DNA of 64,000 nucleotides from an uncultured Pseudomonadota bacterium (GTDB lineage: Bacteria; Myxococcota_A; UBA796; SXON01). Positions within the stretch are counted from its first letter, which is position 1. Each line of letters opens with the position of its first letter. This document shows positions 61,101 to 64,000 of this stretch, piece by piece. Under the pieces are notes generated by a model that did not search any database, was not told where the DNA came from, and saw only the letters and a list, made by a program, of their open reading frames with translations. Where the stretch lies: contig CAISIK010000027.1 of assembly GCA_903885375.1 (NCBI GenBank), positions 62,001-126,000 of the forward strand. Reading direction: 5' to 3'. Both the position numbers and the translations under genes were made by a program.

Positions 61101-61244
61101 CTCCTGCGGGTGGGCACGGGCGTGGGCGTGCGCCGGTCCACCCCCATCGGGCCCTTGCAGCTCGACGTGGGCTTCAACCCCGCGCCGCTCGACTACCGCG
61201 AGGAGCTGATCGCGCGGGTGCACTTCGCCGTGGGCGCCCTTTGA
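58101..61244 (+). CDS. Omp85-family outer-membrane protein (BamA/TamA-like)
   Basis: 1047 residues from TTG 58101, which overlaps the tamB stop (TTGA) and gives a signal peptide SLLLLLGWAALAQA. It has about five POTRA-like repeats (~25-640) and a C-terminal 16-strand-type barrel with the lid-lock motif GSFRGF (~900). The terminal residue is Leu rather than the usual Phe. A loop with two cysteines (SGCQAGG...RFLCQAT, ~395-420) is inserted between POTRAs. Pairing with tamB suggests a TamA role; length and multiple POTRAs recall BamA. A second, ordinary BamA may exist elsewhere. Confidence 0.88.
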   Translation: MSLLLLLGWAALAQAQEPESTEALEEEGLTAHTGQLVAFVTIAAPRGGIGKEALDPLLRVRQDGIFHPGDVRQDIATLFRAGQFAQVEAWLYPWPVQLPTGEEAEGVRLEYRVYPQPRVARVVVTGARSIPVPELLGDLRLAEGDVWTQDDVHRWESAVTEAYLARGWPSAQARLERSYNDDGDVLLRFEVEEGPPRRVSQIRVRPNAALSEAEGRAILARSGLRVGRPWTDVALREAQDAVVSRLHDYPDRFLWWRRDWWPEARVNLKVVPEEGGDRISLLIEERRPWTIERSDPVNHRDLPDERALVAGMGLDGGARLGREFAEEASAELSDRAATAGFVDAKVEVRVDEGEDHVRLTIGGQPGPRYALVRVRTTGDVIDPDLIGASTRGGLSGCQAGGRYPSETRADARSHGRSDRFLCQATAESAREALVPPLLGRQTVTPEAADRAAADIAEYYRSQGYRSVTVERTRFERVGEPHTRVQAVEVGYRVEAGPRVRLVGVTVTGGVPGLAGTTFFADLLGKPLNPNTVAERARRIVEQHRDRGFLHADARVLTELDAEGTGAQLRVEVVPGPMVLVRSVLVRGHSRTRRETIERPIQLAAGQPVSPSVLSDVRRDLYELGVFSRVSVEAEGDEDRVKDIIVSVDERRNLAFEAGGGLATDNGAALFFRARHRNLGGLAHRLTLYGQAGVGWLGDTWTPDWVAPEWKAALRYEAPNLPTLGERVSVDVLFNEEQQERSYRIERSGGGVGVRLRLGRSATAELGYRAQYRRLLDVDPGVLVPGDAWAEELGVTDLADPVPLLPSAGRWASGIEASFVLDLRDDVTAATRGGLGSLSLRVNDDVVSDLAFVRAEGSWTQLIPVGGFSLILRAQGGIAAAPEDTLTIPVEDRFSAGGGGSFRGFDVDQLGPANFVGAEPIAYPSGLEPVVDWSQREASGRWVPTGGDSLAIGTVEIGIPFSKLGLSNWSSWQLAFFSDVGNVWWLSPAVTTDSMLRGGDPLLRVGTGVGVRRSTPIGPLQLDVGFNPAPLDYREELIARVHFAVGAL

Positions 61245-62989
61245 ACGAACGTCGGCTCCAGGTGGCGGTGGGCCTCGCGTGTGTCCTCCTCGTGGTCGCC
61301 CCCGCGCTGCTCCATCCCACCGGGGATGCGCTCGGGCTGCGCTACGTGGATGGGTACGGCACCTACTGGTGGTTCTGGTACCTGGGCGAGGTGCTCGCCG
61401 GCCGTCAGGACCTCGTCCACACCGACCTGCTGTTCCATCCCTGGGGCAAGGAGGTCTTCGCCCACACCGGCGGCAACCTGCTCGACGCGCTCCTCGCCTG
61501 GCCGCTGCGCGCGATCTTCGGCCCCACGGCCGGCACGAACGCGTGGATCGCCGTGGTGGTGGGCACCAACTACGCGGCCGGCTGCAAGCTCGGGTCGGCG
61601 TTCACGGGCCGGTCGGGGTGGTTGTCGGGGGTGGCGCTCTCGCTCAACCCCTGGGTGATCCAGGAGCTGAGCGGGGGCCGGCCCACGCAGGCGTGGATCG
61701 CGCTCCCTGCGCTGGCGCTGGCCGGGGTGTGGTCGGCGCGCACCGTGGGCGGGGCGGTGCTCACCGGACTCGCGGTGGGCGCCTCGGGGTGGTTGTACTG
61801 GTATGGCGGGCTCACGACCGGGATCGTGGCGGTGGTGGCGGGCGTGTCCCGGCTCGCACTCCGCCCCGAGCGCGGGCGGGGGCTCGCGGTCCTGGCGCTG
61901 GCGGGCGCCGTGGCGGCGGCGGTCGTGGCGCCCGGCGTGTGGTGGATGCGGGAGCAGATCGCCGGCGGGGAGGTCCCGGGCCTGCTCGCGCTCACCGGCA
62001 CCGGCCTCCTCGCCCCCCTCACGCTCGACGCCGCCGCGGGCGGTCCCACGGGGCTCCAGGTGCTGGCGCCGTTGATTGGGCGCAGTGGCGGGCTGTCGGA
62101 GGCCGAGGGCGTCTTGCGGTTCGGGGCCGGACAGCCCGCGCTGAGCTTCGCGAGCGGGGGTGGGGCGCTGGTGGCGGCGGTCCTCGCGTGGCGGGGCGGC
62201 AAGCGTCGCGAGCTCGCTACCGCGCTGATCGTGGCGGTCGTGGGGCTGCTCCTCGCGTGCGGCCCGGCCATCGTGGTTGGGGAGGGGTTCGTGGTGAACC
62301 GTCCGTGGGTGTGGCTGGTGTCCCATGTGGACGTCCTCCGGCGGTGGTGGTGGCCGGCACGCGCCATCGTGGCCGTTTTCCTCGGCTTTGCGGCGCTCCT
62401 GCCCATCCTCGCCAGCGTGCGCGGGCTGCGCTGGGTGTTCCTCGCGGGCATGGCGGTGGAGAGCTTCCGCACCCACCAGCTCCCCCTGCCCACCTGGGAT
62501 GCGCGGATTCCGGCGCCGCTCGCCTGTCTGCGAAGCGCGCCGGCGGGGGCCGTGATCGACCTGCCCTTCCTCTCCGACCAACGGAACCTGTGGTTCCAGA
62601 CCGAGCACCACCACCCGCTGCTCTCGGGAATGCTGGTGCTGAGCCCCGAGTTCGGTAGCGCCCCGGCGATCGCCCTGCGGCAGGAGAACACCTTCCTCGA
62701 CCTCCTGCTCGATCTCGGGGAGCGGCAGTACACCCGTCCGCTCACCTACGACCCCCCGGATCGAGCGTCCCTCGTCGCGGCCGGCTACCGCTACGTGCTG
62801 GTGGACGAGAGCCGCTTCTGGACGACGCGGCCCGGGGGGGAGGAGGGCGAGCGGAAGTCGATGTGGCCGCGTCTTTCGCGGCTCCTGCGGCCGCTCCTCG
62901 GCGAGCCGGCCCTCGATGCCGATGGCGTGGCGCTGTTCACGCTGGACGGGGCACACCTCGACTGCGTGGTACCCTCCGGCGCACCGTGA
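61241..62989 (+). CDS. Polytopic membrane protein, GT-C glycosyltransferase-like
   Basis: 582 residues from TTG at 61241 (TTGA overlap with the upstream stop). About ten membrane helices, with an N-terminal periplasmic loop DGYGTYWWFWYLGE followed by HTDLLFHPWGKEVFAHTGG, which resembles the first loop of GT-C enzymes of the ArnT/PMT type that use polyprenyl-phosphate sugars. The C-terminal ~130 residues are soluble. No definitive catalytic residue pair was recognised, so the enzymatic call is tentative. The stop overlaps the next gene (GTGA). Confidence 0.65.
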   Translation: MNERRLQVAVGLACVLLVVAPALLHPTGDALGLRYVDGYGTYWWFWYLGEVLAGRQDLVHTDLLFHPWGKEVFAHTGGNLLDALLAWPLRAIFGPTAGTNAWIAVVVGTNYAAGCKLGSAFTGRSGWLSGVALSLNPWVIQELSGGRPTQAWIALPALALAGVWSARTVGGAVLTGLAVGASGWLYWYGGLTTGIVAVVAGVSRLALRPERGRGLAVLALAGAVAAAVVAPGVWWMREQIAGGEVPGLLALTGTGLLAPLTLDAAAGGPTGLQVLAPLIGRSGGLSEAEGVLRFGAGQPALSFASGGGALVAAVLAWRGGKRRELATALIVAVVGLLLACGPAIVVGEGFVVNRPWVWLVSHVDVLRRWWWPARAIVAVFLGFAALLPILASVRGLRWVFLAGMAVESFRTHQLPLPTWDARIPAPLACLRSAPAGAVIDLPFLSDQRNLWFQTEHHHPLLSGMLVLSPEFGSAPAIALRQENTFLDLLLDLGERQYTRPLTYDPPDRASLVAAGYRYVLVDESRFWTTRPGGEEGERKSMWPRLSRLLRPLLGEPALDADGVALFTLDGAHLDCVVPSGAP

Positions 62990-64000
62990 CTGCGCCCGAT
63001 CTTGCGACGCCGATCGACTCCTGTGTGCGCCTGGAGACGCCCGAGCACGTGGTCCTGCCCGTTTCCCTCGCCGGCGTTGGCGCGCGCGGCATGGCCTGGC
63101 TCGTCGATGCCGGCATCCGGGCCGTGGTCCTGTGGGTTGGGGGGCTGCTCCTCTTCACGATCGTGCCGGCTTCCGAAGGCGCCGGGAGCGGCGCGTGGAT
63201 GGTCGTGTGGTTCCTCCTCGACTGGGGCTGGTACGCCGCCTTCGAAGCCTTCGACGACGGCCGGAGCCCCGGCAAGCGGGCGCTGGGCCTGCGGGTGGTG
63301 AGCGCCGACGGCACCGCCATCACCCCGCGCCAGGCGCTCCTCCGCAACCTGCTGCGCGCCGCCGACGCCCTGCCCGCCGTCTACTTCGTGGGCGCCGTCT
63401 CGGTGCTGGTGGATGGTCGTTTCCGGCGGCTCGGCGACATCGTGGCCGGCACGCTCGTGGTGCGGGAGGTCGTGGAGCACATCGAGCTGCCCGCGGTGGC
63501 GATCACGCCCCCCGTGCTCGCGGGCGAGCTGCCGGGCCTGCCGCGGCAACGGCGGGTCACCCCGCAGGACCGGGCCGCGCTCGAAGAGTGGCATGCCGCC
63601 TCCCAGCGCCTCGGCGTCGTGTGGAGCGAGTGGGTGGCCGCCCGCGTGGTGGACGCCTTCGTGAAGCGCTACCGGGTCGCCTCGCCTACCCCCACCCGCA
63701 CGCTGCAGCGCCTCCTCGCCGATGCGCGGGCGGTGCAGCCGGAGCTGGAACGCGCGGCGGGCGCGGGGGTGGATGAGGGGCGCGCGCTCCAGCGCCTCCT
63801 CGCTGACGACGGCCGCCTCTCGCCCACGGAGGCCCCGGCCTTCGTGTGGAGCCTGCGCGCGGTGGTCGCGGAGCTCGGCCGGCTGCGGCAGGTGTCGCCC
63901 GGACGGGCCCGCGCGGCCGAGCAGGCCCTCTGGCGCGCCGAGGGCATCCTGCGGGGGGCGCGGGCGCCGGGGTGGTCGATCCCGCTCACGGCCGTCCACC
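62986..64000 (+). CDS. RDD-family membrane protein (3' end outside window)
   Basis: The frame is open from GTG 62986 to the end of the window (338 residues visible, no stop). Residues ~25-170 are an RDD domain: SLAGVGARGMAWLVDAGIR, membrane helices, DDGRSPGKRALGLRVV and RLGDIVAGTLVVRE. The remaining ~165 residues are Arg/Leu/Ala-rich helical and match no family I recognise. RDD proteins are membrane proteins of uncertain function, some linked to ion transport. The GTGA overlap with the gene before makes them one unit. Confidence 0.8.
   Translation, partial: MTAPDLATPIDSCVRLETPEHVVLPVSLAGVGARGMAWLVDAGIRAVVLWVGGLLLFTIVPASEGAGSGAWMVVWFLLDWGWYAAFEAFDDGRSPGKRALGLRVVSADGTAITPRQALLRNLLRAADALPAVYFVGAVSVLVDGRFRRLGDIVAGTLVVREVVEHIELPAVAITPPVLAGELPGLPRQRRVTPQDRAALEEWHAASQRLGVVWSEWVAARVVDAFVKRYRVASPTPTRTLQRLLADARAVQPELERAAGAGVDEGRALQRLLADDGRLSPTEAPAFVWSLRAVVAELGRLRQVSPGRARAAEQALWRAEGILRGARAPGWSIPLTAVH

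Noticed and set aside
58017-61223. 1068-codon open frame on the minus strand opposite the Omp85 gene
   Set aside because: Antisense of a gene with signal peptide, POTRAs and barrel motif; His/Arg/Gly-rich translation without structure.

Overview
The window is very GC-rich, gene-dense bacterial chromosome with no insertion sequence, phage gene, CRISPR array or rRNA. Several independent markers point to the Myxococcota (former Deltaproteobacteria): an eight-gene cluster in the order of the Myxococcus Nfs/Glt envelope machinery, a CarF/TMEM189-type plasmalogen desaturase, a MYXO-CTERM-like cassette, MopE-type metal-binding repeats and lipoproteins with 'DTG' linkers. The assignment comes from reading protein sequences; nothing was searched against a database.

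Layout. 1-1919 (+): end of guaB, then the two subunits of a 3-oxoacid CoA-transferase. 2003-4704 (-): a Cys-rich lipoprotein, a solitary rplC (ribosomal protein L3) flanked by hairpins, and an ASH-repeat lipoprotein. 4727-16174 (-): eight genes matching nfsA-B-C-D-E-F-G-H in order, namely two outer-membrane barrels, three large TPR proteins, a small periplasmic protein, an FHA/TonB-like inner-membrane protein and a third barrel. 16692-22518 (-): tRNA-Cys, a thioredoxin-like lipoprotein, exbB, exbD, tonB, a TonB-dependent receptor carrying its own N-terminal TonB-like domain, and a lipoprotein, joined mostly by stop/start overlaps. 22561-32222: a DUF2817 peptidase, a WaaG-like glycosyltransferase overlapping a class A penicillin-binding protein, a lipoprotein-ispA-tlyA run and a MopE-repeat lipoprotein. 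32229-37355: an S41 protease, larB-larC and a PAS protein. 37521-44568 (+): rpsB-tsf-pyrH-frr-uppS-cdsA-rseP-tsaB-DUF465. 44629-48843 (+): a USG-1-like dehydrogenase, a fused secreted/outer-membrane protein, and truA. 48833-54148: carF, a membrane Ser/Thr kinase, clpA-clpS and tRNA-Gly. 54193-64000 (+): tamB, an Omp85 protein, a polytopic membrane protein and a truncated RDD protein.

How the genes work together. Much of the window builds or energises the cell envelope: the Nfs-like trans-envelope complex, the ExbBD-TonB-receptor system beside it, peptidoglycan and undecaprenyl-phosphate synthesis, phospholipid synthesis (cdsA), plasmalogen formation (carF), and outer-membrane protein insertion (TamB/Omp85). 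Neighbouring genes in one operon very often overlap by four bases (NTGA), which implies translational coupling. The MEP-pathway genes dxs and dxr are absent from both of their usual places (between ispA and tlyA, and between cdsA and rseP), which fits an organism making isoprenoids from mevalonate, as myxobacteria do. No stretch longer than 300 bases lacks a gene; the longest gap (37356-37520) is the rpsB leader.
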